A stretch of DNA of 36,535 nucleotides from Gallionella sp. (GTDB lineage: Bacteria > Pseudomonadota > Gammaproteobacteria > Burkholderiales > Gallionellaceae): assembly GCA_028688275.1 (NCBI GenBank), contig JAQTYN010000034.1:1-36535 (forward strand). Reading direction: 5' to 3'. Positions 8,477-16,491 of this stretch are shown here, piece after piece; positions within the stretch are counted from its first letter, which is position 1, and each line of letters starts with the position of its first letter. The position numbers and the translations under genes are program-made. The notes under the pieces are model-generated. The model worked only from the letters and a program-made list of their open reading frames with translations, was not told the DNA's origin and made no database searches.

Positions 8477-8478
8477 AA

Positions 8479-8748
8479 ATGCTGCAACAAGACGCACTTA
8501 TCATCAACAAACTGGGTTTACATGCCCGCGCTTCGGCTAAATTAACGCAACTGGCTTCTAGTTTTCAATGTGAAGTGATGTTGTCTCGCAATAATCGGCG
8601 TATCAATGCCAAAAGTATTATGGGTGTGATGATGTTAGCGGCCGCCAAAGGTAGCACGATCAATATTGAAACCAATGGGGAGGATGAGGCAGAAGCCATG
8701 CAAGCCTTACTGGCTCTCATTAACGACTATTTCGGAGAAGGTGAATGA
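8479..8748 (+). CDS. ptsH: PTS phosphocarrier protein HPr
   Basis: 89-aa HPr-family phosphocarrier that passes phosphate from EI to EIIA. The active-site His15 sits in NKLGLHARAS. The regulatory serine position is kept as Ser46 in INAKSIMGVM, which in other systems is the HPr kinase target; no hprK is visible in the window. AGGA at 8465-8468 serves the ATG. The stop overlaps ptsI (ATGA). Confidence 0.96.
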   Translation: MLQQDALIINKLGLHARASAKLTQLASSFQCEVMLSRNNRRINAKSIMGVMMLAAAKGSTINIETNGEDEAEAMQALLALINDYFGEGE

Positions 8749-10472
8749 GTTTTACCTTACATGGCATCGCGGTTTCCAGCGGCATTGCCATTGGTTACGC
8801 GCATTTGATTTCTCACACTTCACTCGAAGTGGTGCATTACGTCCTGCCCAAGCAATTTCTTGATGAAGAAATAGCCCGTTTTGACACTGCGCTACAATCG
8901 GCGCGCACCGAATTTGCGAGCCTGCGTAGTAATCGCCCTTCTCATTCTGCCGCAGAATTTGATGCCTTCATCGAATTACACCAGATGATATTGGATGATC
9001 CTTTGCTCAGCATTGCGCCACGTGAAATGATTATCACGGATCACTGCAACGCTGAATGGGCTCTGAAAACACAGACAGAAGCATTAGTTGCACAGTTCGA
9101 CGAATTTGAAGATGCCTATCTGCGTGAACGCCAGTTGGATGTGAAACAAGTCGCGGAACGACTCTTGATGCACTTGTCTGGTCATCCCAGTCATTTGCCT
9201 CAACCTGCACGGCATGATGTGGAGACTATTCTGGTCGCAGAGGATTTAAGCCCTGCTGACTTGATTCAATTCAAACCGCAACAATACGCCGCATTTATCA
9301 CCGATGTGGGCGGTGCAACCTCACATACCGCCATTGTCGCACGTAGTCTCAACACGCCCTGTGTCGTGGGGCTACATCATGCCCGCATGTTATTGCGCGA
9401 AGATGATTTGCTGATTTTAGATGGCGAACAAGGCGTGCTCATTGTCAATCCCGACAAGGCCATGTTGGCAGAATACAAGTTGCGCCAAAGTGAATGGGAG
9501 CTGGAGCGTAAAAAACTCAAACGCCTGCGCACTGCGCGTGCCAATACTTTGGATGGCACGATTATTGAGTTACATGCCAATATCGAACGCCCCGAAGACA
9601 TCGTTGAAGCCAAAGAACATGGTGCAACAGGTATTGGACTATTTCGCAGTGAGTTTCTCTTCCTCAATCGGCATAACTTACCCAGTGAAGAAGAGCAATT
9701 TACCGCTTACCGCGCAGTAGCCGAGGGCATGGAAGGGCAGCCTGTCACCATACGAACCTTTGATTTGGGCTCAGACAAGCCACTGAAGGGAAAGGAACGT
9801 ACCGCCAATAACCCTGCGCTGGGGTTGCGTGCCATTCGACTTTGTTTAGCCGAGCCTGCATTATTCCGCACCCAATTGCGTGCGTTGCTGCGCGCTACCC
9901 ACTACGGCAACATCAAAATTTTGATCCCGATGTTGAGCTGCGTATCGGAACTCAATCAAACCCTGCAATTTATCGCCGCCACGAAGCAAAGTTTAGATCA
10001 TGAAGGCATTCCGTATAACCGTGAAGTCAAAATAGGCGGCATGATTGAAATTCCCGCTGCCGCCTTATCGCTGAATATTTTCGCGGAAAAACTGGATTTT
10101 CTGTCCATTGGTACCAACGATTTAATCCAGTACACCTTGGCAATTGATCGTACTGACCAAGATGTGGCGCACCTGTATGACCCGCTTCATCCTGCGATCC
10201 TGTATTTATTAGCGCATGTCATCGGTACGTCCAACAAACTGCGCAAACCGATTTCACTCTGCGGCGAGATGGCTGGCGAATTGCCCTATACGCGTTTACT
10301 ACTGGGTATGGGCTTGCGCCAATTCTCCATGTCTTCGGTGCAAGTGCCTAGCATCAAACAACGCGTGCTCACCACCAGCCTGCCCGACATTGCACCGCTC
10401 ACCCATAAAATCTTGCGCACCGATGATCCCATGAGACTGAGGGATCTGTTGGACAAGTTGAATACCCTGTAG
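8745..10472 (+). CDS. ptsI: PTS enzyme I (phosphoenolpyruvate-protein phosphotransferase)
   Basis: 575-aa enzyme I that takes phosphate from phosphoenolpyruvate and passes it to HPr. The HPr-binding/phospho-His domain comes first, with His194 in GGATSHTAI. The PEP-binding TIM barrel follows, with GIGLFRSEFLFL, the conserved RTFDLGSDKP, FLSIGTNDLIQYTLA and the active-site Cys in SLCGEMAG. The length is normal for the family and there is no sign of decay. It is translationally coupled to ptsH and separated by 8 bases from the next gene. Confidence 0.97.
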   Translation: MSFTLHGIAVSSGIAIGYAHLISHTSLEVVHYVLPKQFLDEEIARFDTALQSARTEFASLRSNRPSHSAAEFDAFIELHQMILDDPLLSIAPREMIITDHCNAEWALKTQTEALVAQFDEFEDAYLRERQLDVKQVAERLLMHLSGHPSHLPQPARHDVETILVAEDLSPADLIQFKPQQYAAFITDVGGATSHTAIVARSLNTPCVVGLHHARMLLREDDLLILDGEQGVLIVNPDKAMLAEYKLRQSEWELERKKLKRLRTARANTLDGTIIELHANIERPEDIVEAKEHGATGIGLFRSEFLFLNRHNLPSEEEQFTAYRAVAEGMEGQPVTIRTFDLGSDKPLKGKERTANNPALGLRAIRLCLAEPALFRTQLRALLRATHYGNIKILIPMLSCVSELNQTLQFIAATKQSLDHEGIPYNREVKIGGMIEIPAAALSLNIFAEKLDFLSIGTNDLIQYTLAIDRTDQDVAHLYDPLHPAILYLLAHVIGTSNKLRKPISLCGEMAGELPYTRLLLGMGLRQFSMSSVQVPSIKQRVLTTSLPDIAPLTHKILRTDDPMRLRDLLDKLNTL

Positions 10473-10480
10473 GACTGCCT

Positions 10481-11488
10481 ATGAAAGCCATGTTAATGAC
10501 TGCAGCGGGCGGTTCTGATGTCTTGCAATTGCACAACATTCCCGTGCCAGAGCTGCCGTCGCCGCATCATTTACGCGTTAAATTACACGCGGCGGGGATC
10601 AATCCTTTAGATACGAAACTACGCACCAAGCCCGCTTATCATCCAGACAAATTACCCGCCATTTTAGGGTGTGATGGCGCGGGTATCGTCAGCGAGATCG
10701 GTGCGGAGGTCACACGATTTAAAGTCGGTGATGCGGTGTATTTTTGCAATGGTGGCTTGGGCGACGAGGCGGGTAGCTATGCCGAATATACCGCTTTGCA
10801 CCAAGACCATTGCGCCGCCGCGCCCTCAACGATACCGCTAGCGGACTGTGCCGCCCTGCCCTTGGCATTTCTCACCGCATGGGAAGCCCTCGTGGACCGC
10901 GCCCAATTGCAAGCAGGGCAAACGGTGCTGATCCATGCGGCGACGGGTGGCGTGGGGCATATCGCCTTGCAATTGGCGCATCACCTCGGCGCGCGTGTTG
11001 CGGTCACCGTCAGCACGCCGACCAAGGCGCGATTGGCACAAGCCCTCGGCGCGGAAAAACTCATTACCTATCGTGAGCAGGATTTTGTGGCGGAAACCTT
11101 GGCGTGGACTGACGGCAAAGGCGTGGATGTGGTGTTTGATACCGTGGGCGGCGAAACCTTTACCCGCTCCTTCGCTGCCACGCGCATAGGCGGAAAAGTC
11201 GTCAGCCTGCTGTCTTGCCCGCTGACTCTCGCCGACACCCAGCTCGCCCGTTTGCGAAATCTCTCGTTATGTTACGAATTGATGCTCACGCCCCAAGTGC
11301 TCAATCTGCACGATGAACGCATACGTCAACGTCAGTTGCTTGAGCAATGCGCTGCGCTGGTTGAACAGGGCAAGATGGGCGTACTGATTAGCCATCGCTT
11401 CCCCTTAGCGCAAGCGGCGGAGGCGCATCGCTTATTGGAACAAGGCGGCATCACAGGCAAAATCATTTTGACGCTGGAAGCCGCGTGA
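10481..11488 (+). CDS. Zinc-independent MDR oxidoreductase, quinone-oxidoreductase-like
   Basis: 335-aa medium-chain dehydrogenase/reductase. The N-terminal GroES-like domain has LHAAGINPLDTKLR and GCDGAGIV. The nucleotide-binding domain has the loop HAATGGVGHIALQLA (about 150-165). The cysteine-rich structural zinc loop of classical alcohol dehydrogenases is absent, placing it with the quinone oxidoreductase/zeta-crystallin group. It should use NAD(P)H; the substrate is unknown. AGGA just before the ATG supports the start at 10481. The stop overlaps the next gene (GTGA). Confidence 0.88.
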   Translation: MKAMLMTAAGGSDVLQLHNIPVPELPSPHHLRVKLHAAGINPLDTKLRTKPAYHPDKLPAILGCDGAGIVSEIGAEVTRFKVGDAVYFCNGGLGDEAGSYAEYTALHQDHCAAAPSTIPLADCAALPLAFLTAWEALVDRAQLQAGQTVLIHAATGGVGHIALQLAHHLGARVAVTVSTPTKARLAQALGAEKLITYREQDFVAETLAWTDGKGVDVVFDTVGGETFTRSFAATRIGGKVVSLLSCPLTLADTQLARLRNLSLCYELMLTPQVLNLHDERIRQRQLLEQCAALVEQGKMGVLISHRFPLAQAAEAHRLLEQGGITGKIILTLEAA

Positions 11489-12192
11489 CTATCGGCACGC
11501 GCCAACTCAAAGTTGGGACGCTGATGGTGGAAGTGGTACGCAAATCCATCAAAAGCTTGCGCTTAGTGGTGTATCGCGCCACGGGCAAGGTACGCATTGC
11601 CGTGCCGCTACGCGTGAGTGAAGCTGAAGTGCGACAAGTGGTGACCGCGAGACTGGATTGGATACGGCAACAGCAAGATAAATTTGCGCAGCAAGTTCAA
11701 CCTGCCCCGTTGGAATACGTCACAGGTGAAGTCCACCCTTTTCAAGGGCGGCACTATCGCTTAAACGTGATTGAGCAAGTTGGCACGCCGCGCGTCCTAC
11801 AGCATGAAGACCACTTGGAAATGCGAGTGCGCCCTCACAGCGATCGTGCCCAACGTGCAGCCGTGCTTGCCGCTTGGTATCGCGCCCAACTCCAAGCCCA
11901 GATTCCCGCGCTCATCGCCCACTGGCAACCCATCATGGGCGTGCAAGTCGCTGAATGGCGGATCAAACAAATGAAAACCAAATGGGGAACATGCAACACC
12001 CGCGTGCACCGTATCTGGCTCAATCTGGAACTGGCTAAATATCCACTTGCCTGCTTGGAATACGTGGTCGTGCACGAAATGACCCATCTACTCGAACCCA
12101 GCCATAACGCCAGATTTAAAGCTCTGATGGATCAATTTATGCCCCAGTGGCGCGAGTATAAAAAGGAATTGAATAAGGGCGTGAGAATGTAG
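11485..12192 (+). CDS. YgjP-like zinc metallopeptidase (DUF45)
   Basis: 235-aa protein of the YgjP/DUF45 metallopeptidase-like family. The catalytic-looking zinc motif HEMTHLLEPSHN gives HExxH plus a third His downstream. The preceding KTKWGTCNTR is the family's other hallmark. Function in the cell is not established for the family. The start is taken as the GTG at 11485, overlapping the upstream stop; an ATG at 11524 is an alternative. It is the last gene of the rightward run and ends 34 bases before a bidirectional terminator. Confidence 0.87.
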   Translation: MTIGTRQLKVGTLMVEVVRKSIKSLRLVVYRATGKVRIAVPLRVSEAEVRQVVTARLDWIRQQQDKFAQQVQPAPLEYVTGEVHPFQGRHYRLNVIEQVGTPRVLQHEDHLEMRVRPHSDRAQRAAVLAAWYRAQLQAQIPALIAHWQPIMGVQVAEWRIKQMKTKWGTCNTRVHRIWLNLELAKYPLACLEYVVVHEMTHLLEPSHNARFKALMDQFMPQWREYKKELNKGVRM

Positions 12193-12226
12193 CGTAGCCC
12201 AAAGGATGAGTTGCCATGCTGCGCGT

Positions 12227-12257
12227 AAAAAAGCCCAATCTTGCGATTAGGCTTTTT
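12227..12257. terminator. Bidirectional intrinsic terminator
   Basis: Stem aaaaagcccaatc / gattaggcttttt with loop ttgc and one mismatch. A-runs on one side and T-runs on the other let it work on both strands. It lies between the convergent genes ending at 12192 (+) and 12277 (-). Confidence 0.88.
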
Positions 12258-12276
12258 CTATTCTGTGAAACAACGC

Positions 12277-12681
12277 CTAGTGCATCACCACACGCGGCAG
12301 TTCTTTGGCTTGTGCTACCCAATCTTGTACTTGCGAAGCGGTGGGCAATTTACGCACCAGATTTTTTTCTGTATTCACTTCCACCATTTTGGCATGAAGA
12401 TTTTCTGATTTGCGCTGCGCCAATTCTGGCACGCTATCCACCCCCGCAAATTCCAACAAATCAGCATACTGCGTTCCCACGCCCTTGATACGTGACAGAT
12501 CAGCGCGATTGACCCAATTCAAAATCTGCTTTTCACTGATGCCCGACATTTCTGCCATATCCTTACGGCCTTTTTTCGTACTACCTGCCGCTAATAGATT
12601 TTCCTGCGTCGTAACACCCGCCGCCACTAACTTTTCTGCATAAACTGCGCCAATACCTTCAATATCAGATAATTTTGTCAT
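12277..12681 (-). CDS. DUF4332-like helix-hairpin-helix protein
   Basis: 134-aa protein built from two helix-hairpin-helix units: LSDIEGIGAVYAEKLVAAGV near the start and LSRIKGVGTQYADLLEFAGV in the middle. This is the arrangement of DUF4332 proteins, presumed to bind nucleic acid or act as a scaffold; the role is unknown. The start is set at 12681 because GGGAGAAT precedes that ATG; a longer reading to 12714 lacks such support. It is monocistronic, and the shared terminator follows. Confidence 0.85.
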   Translation of the reverse strand: MTKLSDIEGIGAVYAEKLVAAGVTTQENLLAAGSTKKGRKDMAEMSGISEKQILNWVNRADLSRIKGVGTQYADLLEFAGVDSVPELAQRKSENLHAKMVEVNTEKNLVRKLPTASQVQDWVAQAKELPRVVMH

Positions 12682-12766
12682 GTTATTCTCCCTATAAGTG
12701 TTTGAGGAGTGCAAAGAATACTACATTCCGTGATAGAACAAACAAGAGAAATGCAATTTGCTGTGG

Positions 12767-12925
12767 AAGAATAAGGCTATGTCACTATTAAATAGTGGTG
12801 GTCGCGAGAACCTTGTAGATACAGGTTTTTTGCAGTCGCCACAAAATCATAATACATTGATTATATTGCACAAGTTAAATAATGCAATTTACTTCAACAA
12901 TTAATGATGACATAGCCAAGAATAA
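12767..12925. mobile_element. 143-bp MITE-like insertion with 8-bp target duplication
   Basis: The element runs 12775-12917. Its 16-bp ends ggctatgtcactatta and (reverse complement) ggctatgtcatcatta match at 14 of 16 positions. Both sides are flanked directly by the same octamer aagaataa (12767-12774 and 12918-12925), as expected of a target-site duplication. It has no coding capacity, so any movement would need a transposase supplied elsewhere. It occupies most of the 302-bp gap between the HhH gene and the first TPR gene. Confidence 0.85.
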
Positions 12926-12983
12926 TAAGTGCATTGAGGCATCGCACATCATGGAATACGCTACGCGTTCTTCATGATTAAAA

Positions 12984-13769
12984 CTATTCTTGTGGTTCAG
13001 GCATCACCTTGGACAAAGCAGTCTCAATAAACTCTTTAGCGGCAGCGCAACCACAGTCTTTTAGGGTACGTGACTTCTTAACCATTTTCCATGCTTGGAG
13101 ATGGTCGCCTTGAAAATATAGTGATATTGCCCAATTGATGTAAGTTTTACCATTTTGGGGATCAATTTTGACAGCTTCTTCCAATAGCGCATTTGCTTTT
13201 GCGAAAGAGGTTTGCGCTTTGACTTTGTCGGACTCTTTGTGCGCCTGCTCAGAATAAACATTCGCGGCATCATTCAATAATTGCAACCTGCCTTCATCAT
13301 TACTTTCAACAAGAGATATTGATTTTTCAAAATAAATGATACTTTCAGCAAACTTGTCTTGTTGGGATAACAGCAGTCCAAACCCCCAAAAAGCTGCGTA
13401 ATTATTGGGATTCAATAGCCAAGCCTGATTGAAACGCTTCATTGCGGTTGAATAATCCCCTTTATGAAAATAATTCCAACCAAACTTTGCAACGTTCTTA
13501 CTCGCCTCCTCTCTGCTGGGGAAACGATTTGTGCAGTTTTTATCTTCTTCCATTGAATTTGGCGGCGCGGATGTTTCAACCACCATGCACCGAATAAATT
13601 TCTCATCAGCCTCTTTGTACCAACCAGGCTTTTCAACATGAGGATACCCATACATAGGTATTAGATTAAGACCGCCACCACTATGGGGATTGGTTTCAAA
13701 GGCATTTGATACTTGGGCTAGCAAACAAAAACCTAACAGCCAAGCAAATTTGGTAAATGGGGTTTTCAT
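12984..13769 (-). CDS. Secreted TPR-repeat protein, copy 1
   Basis: 261-aa exported protein: a signal peptide ends at about ...AQVSNA-FET, then LNLIPMYGYPHVEKP, then several tetratricopeptide repeats (about residues 90-240, e.g. AMKRFNQAWLLNPNNYAAFWGFG). A conserved Cys pair, LKDCGCAA, lies near the C-terminus. TPRs usually mediate protein binding; the partner is not known. The start is the ATG at 13769 with AGGAG five bases upstream (13775-13779). The neighbour at 13932-14723 is a clear paralogue sharing the same architecture, PMYGxP motif and CGC motif. Confidence 0.8.
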   Translation of the reverse strand: MKTPFTKFAWLLGFCLLAQVSNAFETNPHSGGGLNLIPMYGYPHVEKPGWYKEADEKFIRCMVVETSAPPNSMEEDKNCTNRFPSREEASKNVAKFGWNYFHKGDYSTAMKRFNQAWLLNPNNYAAFWGFGLLLSQQDKFAESIIYFEKSISLVESNDEGRLQLLNDAANVYSEQAHKESDKVKAQTSFAKANALLEEAVKIDPQNGKTYINWAISLYFQGDHLQAWKMVKKSRTLKDCGCAAAKEFIETALSKVMPEPQE

Positions 13770-13872
13770 CACAACTCCTGATTACTCAATCAAGGGCTGT
13801 CAGTGTACGCCAGTTGTGCGGGGATTGTTGTAAAAGCAAAATTAACGCCCCCCTTAAAGACACCCGTTGATT

Positions 13873-13902
13873 GACTTGCAGGGCGAGTTGGCGTTTTGTT
13901 CG
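13873..13902. repeat. 30-bp near-copy of an internal livF segment
   Basis: In the gap between the two TPR genes, 13873-13902 (gacttgcagggcgagttg followed by gcgttttgttcg) matches 14952-14982 inside livF with one substitution and one missing base. It is not in a reading frame of its own. It could be a micro-duplication or a gene-conversion scar. Confidence 0.55.
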
Positions 13903-13931
13903 CCCCGCATAACCGCCTGCAGGCTTGGGAT

Positions 13932-14723
13932 TTACTTCGCGCCCCCGCTATTTTGCAGTTCTGGCATTTTCAAAAACAAGCCTTTTTCAACCAATTCTTG
14001 CGTGGCTGCACAACCACAATCTTTCAAAGTCCGAGCTTTTTTCAGCATTTCCCACGATCTCGTATAATTCCCTTCTCGAAGCAGAGACAGTGCCCAGTTG
14101 GTATATGTCCTACCATTTTCAGGGTCGAGCTTGGCGGCTTCTTCCAATAAAGCATTGGATTTTGCGAATGAGGTTTGTACTTTCGCACTATCTGTCTCGT
14201 AAACGCCCTGTCTGGAATACGCGAGGGCTATGTCGTTTAGCAAATATGGCTTGTTCTTTGGGTCGTCTATCAAGTTTAAAGCGGTTTCATAATGACCCAG
14301 CCCCTCGGCGAATCGGTCTTGTTTAACCAATAACAAACCAAACCCCCAGAAGATTTGGTAATTTTCTGGATTCAGTAGCCATGCTTGATTAAAACGTCTC
14401 ATCGCTGTTAACAAATCCCCTCTCCAATAGTATTGAAATGCTACGCCAGCAAGGGCTTTACTGGCTTCAACCTTCGTCGAAAATTCGTGTTCGCAGCCAT
14501 CATCAGATGCAGGTGCATCAGGTGTTTTTACTAAAATACATCGCAAGAAATCTTCATCAGCAGCTTTTTGTGCGGGACTTTTTTGAACGCTCGGATGCCC
14601 ATACATGGGAATCAAATTGAGGGGAACATCTCTGCTTGAATTGGACATTTCAACCGCGTTAGACAACGGTGAGAAAATACAGATCAGCCATGCCACGATC
14701 AAAACTAACGAAGGTGCTTTCAT
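13932..14723 (-). CDS. Secreted TPR-repeat protein, copy 2
   Basis: 263-aa paralogue of the preceding TPR protein. Signal peptide (cleavage near SPLSNA-VEM), LNLIPMYGHPSVQK, TPR units including AMRRFNQAWLLNPENYQIFWGFG and ALLEEAAKLDPENGRTYTNWA, and the terminal LKDCGCAATQELVEKG. The start is the ATG at 14723, spaced 5 bases from AAGGAG (14729-14734); an adjacent ATG and a GTG are possible. It is transcribed leftward before copy 1, with a gap of about 160 bases, suggesting tandem duplication followed by divergence. Confidence 0.8.
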   Translation of the reverse strand: MKAPSLVLIVAWLICIFSPLSNAVEMSNSSRDVPLNLIPMYGHPSVQKSPAQKAADEDFLRCILVKTPDAPASDDGCEHEFSTKVEASKALAGVAFQYYWRGDLLTAMRRFNQAWLLNPENYQIFWGFGLLLVKQDRFAEGLGHYETALNLIDDPKNKPYLLNDIALAYSRQGVYETDSAKVQTSFAKSNALLEEAAKLDPENGRTYTNWALSLLREGNYTRSWEMLKKARTLKDCGCAATQELVEKGLFLKMPELQNSGGAK

Positions 14724-14846
14724 CATCACTCCTTAATTAACACGCAAAGATGCGTGCGCAGCAGTTTAGCGCAAAGTTCACAACGACATGCTCGCCATCG
14801 AGACATGCACAGCTAGTTGCTATGCCGTCATAAACATAGCTGTGCG

Positions 14847-15563
14847 TCATCCCCCCAAATACGCTCGCTGCACGGCTTCACTGCCCAGCAACTCTCCCGA
14901 TTTGCCTGCCAAAGTAATGCAGCCGCTTTCCATCACATAACCGCGTTGGGCGACTTGTAGGGCGAGTTTGGCGTTTTGTTCGACCAGCAAAATACTCATA
15001 CCGAGGGCGGAGATGTCTTCGATCGTGCCGAAGATTTTTTGCACCATCAGCGGGGCGAGTCCCATGCTGGGTTCGTCCAACATCAATAAGCGCGGGCGGG
15101 ACATCAGGGCGCGTGCCATCGCCACCATTTGTTGTTCGCCGCCCGATAAGGTGCCCGCTAATTGACTGCGGCGTTCGGCTAAGCGTGGAAATAGCGCATA
15201 CATTTTGTCTAAATCGGCGGCAATCTCGGCGGTGTCATTGCGGCTGTATGCGCCCATTTGCAGGTTTTCGGCAATGGTGAGGCGGGCGAATACGCCGCGT
15301 CCTTCTGGCACCAGTGCCATGCCCATTGCCACGCGTTGATGGGCGGCCATGTGTTGCAACGATAGACCTGCGTAGTGGATGCTGCCGTCTTTCGGGGCTT
15401 GCAGCCCTGCGAGGGTTTTCAGCGTGGTGGATTTTCCTGCGCCATTGCTGCCAATCAGCGCGACCAGTTCACCTTGCCCGACTTCGAGGTCGATGCCTTT
15501 GACCGCGTGAATGCCGCCGTAGGAGACGTGTAGCGAGTGGATGGAGAGCAGAGGATTCGTCAT
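14847..15563 (-). CDS. livF: Branched-chain amino acid ABC transporter ATPase LivF
   Basis: 238-aa ATPase of the LivF type. It has Walker A (GSNGAGKST), the signature LSGGEQQM, Walker B (LLMLDEPSMGLAP) and the switch region, with the family-typical LVPEGRGVFARLTIAENL. Together with LivG it powers import of leucine, isoleucine and valine or related amides/ureas through LivH and LivM. It is separated from livG by a 139-bp spacer that contains an inverted repeat, unlike the overlapping genes upstream. The substrate class cannot be fixed without the binding protein. Confidence 0.94.
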   Translation of the reverse strand: MTNPLLSIHSLHVSYGGIHAVKGIDLEVGQGELVALIGSNGAGKSTTLKTLAGLQAPKDGSIHYAGLSLQHMAAHQRVAMGMALVPEGRGVFARLTIAENLQMGAYSRNDTAEIAADLDKMYALFPRLAERRSQLAGTLSGGEQQMVAMARALMSRPRLLMLDEPSMGLAPLMVQKIFGTIEDISALGMSILLVEQNAKLALQVAQRGYVMESGCITLAGKSGELLGSEAVQRAYLGG

Positions 15564-15613
15564 AACGTGTTCTAAAATTGACCTAATCTACGGAGAATTT
15601 CTATCCGTTCGTG

Positions 15614-15685
15614 CTGAGCTTGTCGAAGCATGGTCGGATGGAAATCGCACATGTTTTTAAACCCCTCACCCTTCGACAAGCTCAG
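15614..15685. repeat. Inverted repeat CTGAGCTTGTCGAAG family
   Basis: Perfect 15-bp arms ctgagcttgtcgaag (15614-15628) and cttcgacaagctcag (15671-15685), separated by 42 bases. This is the widespread TTCGACAAGCTCAG intergenic repeat type of many bacteria. It lies between livG and livF and may limit read-through. Confidence 0.75.
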
Positions 15686-15702
15686 GGCGCACGGTTTAAA
15701 AA

Positions 15703-16491
15703 TCAATTCGTAGCTTGTGGAGAGCATGGTTCACTTCCCAAATACGCGGCAATCACCGCTGGATTTTGGCGCACGGCTTCGGGCGTGTCTTCGGCGATTT
15801 TTTGCCCGTAATCCAACACCGCGATGCGGTCACACAATCCCATCATCAATTTCACATCGTGTTCGATCAGCAAAATGGTGATGCCGCTGCTGCGGATGGT
15901 TTGCAACAAGGTTTTTAAACTTTCAGTTTCAGTGGCGTTCATGCCTGCGGCAGGTTCGTCTAATGCCAACAACAGTGGTTCGGTTGCCAGCGCGCGGGCA
16001 ATTTCGAGGCGGCGTTGTTCGCCGTAGGACAAGTGCTTTGCCAAGGTGTGCGCGGGTTTGCGTATGCCCACATAGTCCAATAATTCGCGGGCGCGGTCAC
16101 TGATGGCGCGCTCTTCTTCGCGGGTGGCAGGGTTGCGCAACAACGCGCCGAACACCCCCGCGTGGGTGCGCAAGTGTCGCCCGATCATCACGTTTTCCAA
16201 CGCGCTGAGGTTTTCAAATAAGCGGATATTTTGAAAGGTGCGGGCGATGCCTGCTTGTGCCAGCACGTGCGGTTTGCAGGCGGAATAAGATTTTCCGTTG
16301 AATTCAAATCGTCCCGCAGTGGCTTGATATAAACCCGTGATCACGTTGAACAGCGTGGTTTTGCCCGCACCATTCGGGCCGATTAAGCCGTAAATTTCGC
16401 CACGTTGAATGTGTAGCGACACGTCGTTCAAGGCTTTGAGTCCGCCAAATTGTTTGCTGATGGCAGAAAGTTGCAACAATGGCGCGCTCAT
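15703..16491 (-). CDS. livG: Branched-chain amino acid ABC transporter ATPase LivG
   Basis: 262-aa ATPase: Walker A GPNGAGKTT, signature LSYGEQRRLEIARAL, Walker B LLALDEPAAGMN and the H-loop LLIEHDVKLMMGLCDRI. ARTFQNIRLFENLSALENVMIG is the usual LivG Q-loop region. The start overlaps the livM stop by four bases. The C-terminal tail after YLGSEPC continues for a few residues (SPQATN). Confidence 0.94.
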   Translation of the reverse strand: MSAPLLQLSAISKQFGGLKALNDVSLHIQRGEIYGLIGPNGAGKTTLFNVITGLYQATAGRFEFNGKSYSACKPHVLAQAGIARTFQNIRLFENLSALENVMIGRHLRTHAGVFGALLRNPATREEERAISDRARELLDYVGIRKPAHTLAKHLSYGEQRRLEIARALATEPLLLALDEPAAGMNATETESLKTLLQTIRSSGITILLIEHDVKLMMGLCDRIAVLDYGQKIAEDTPEAVRQNPAVIAAYLGSEPCSPQATN

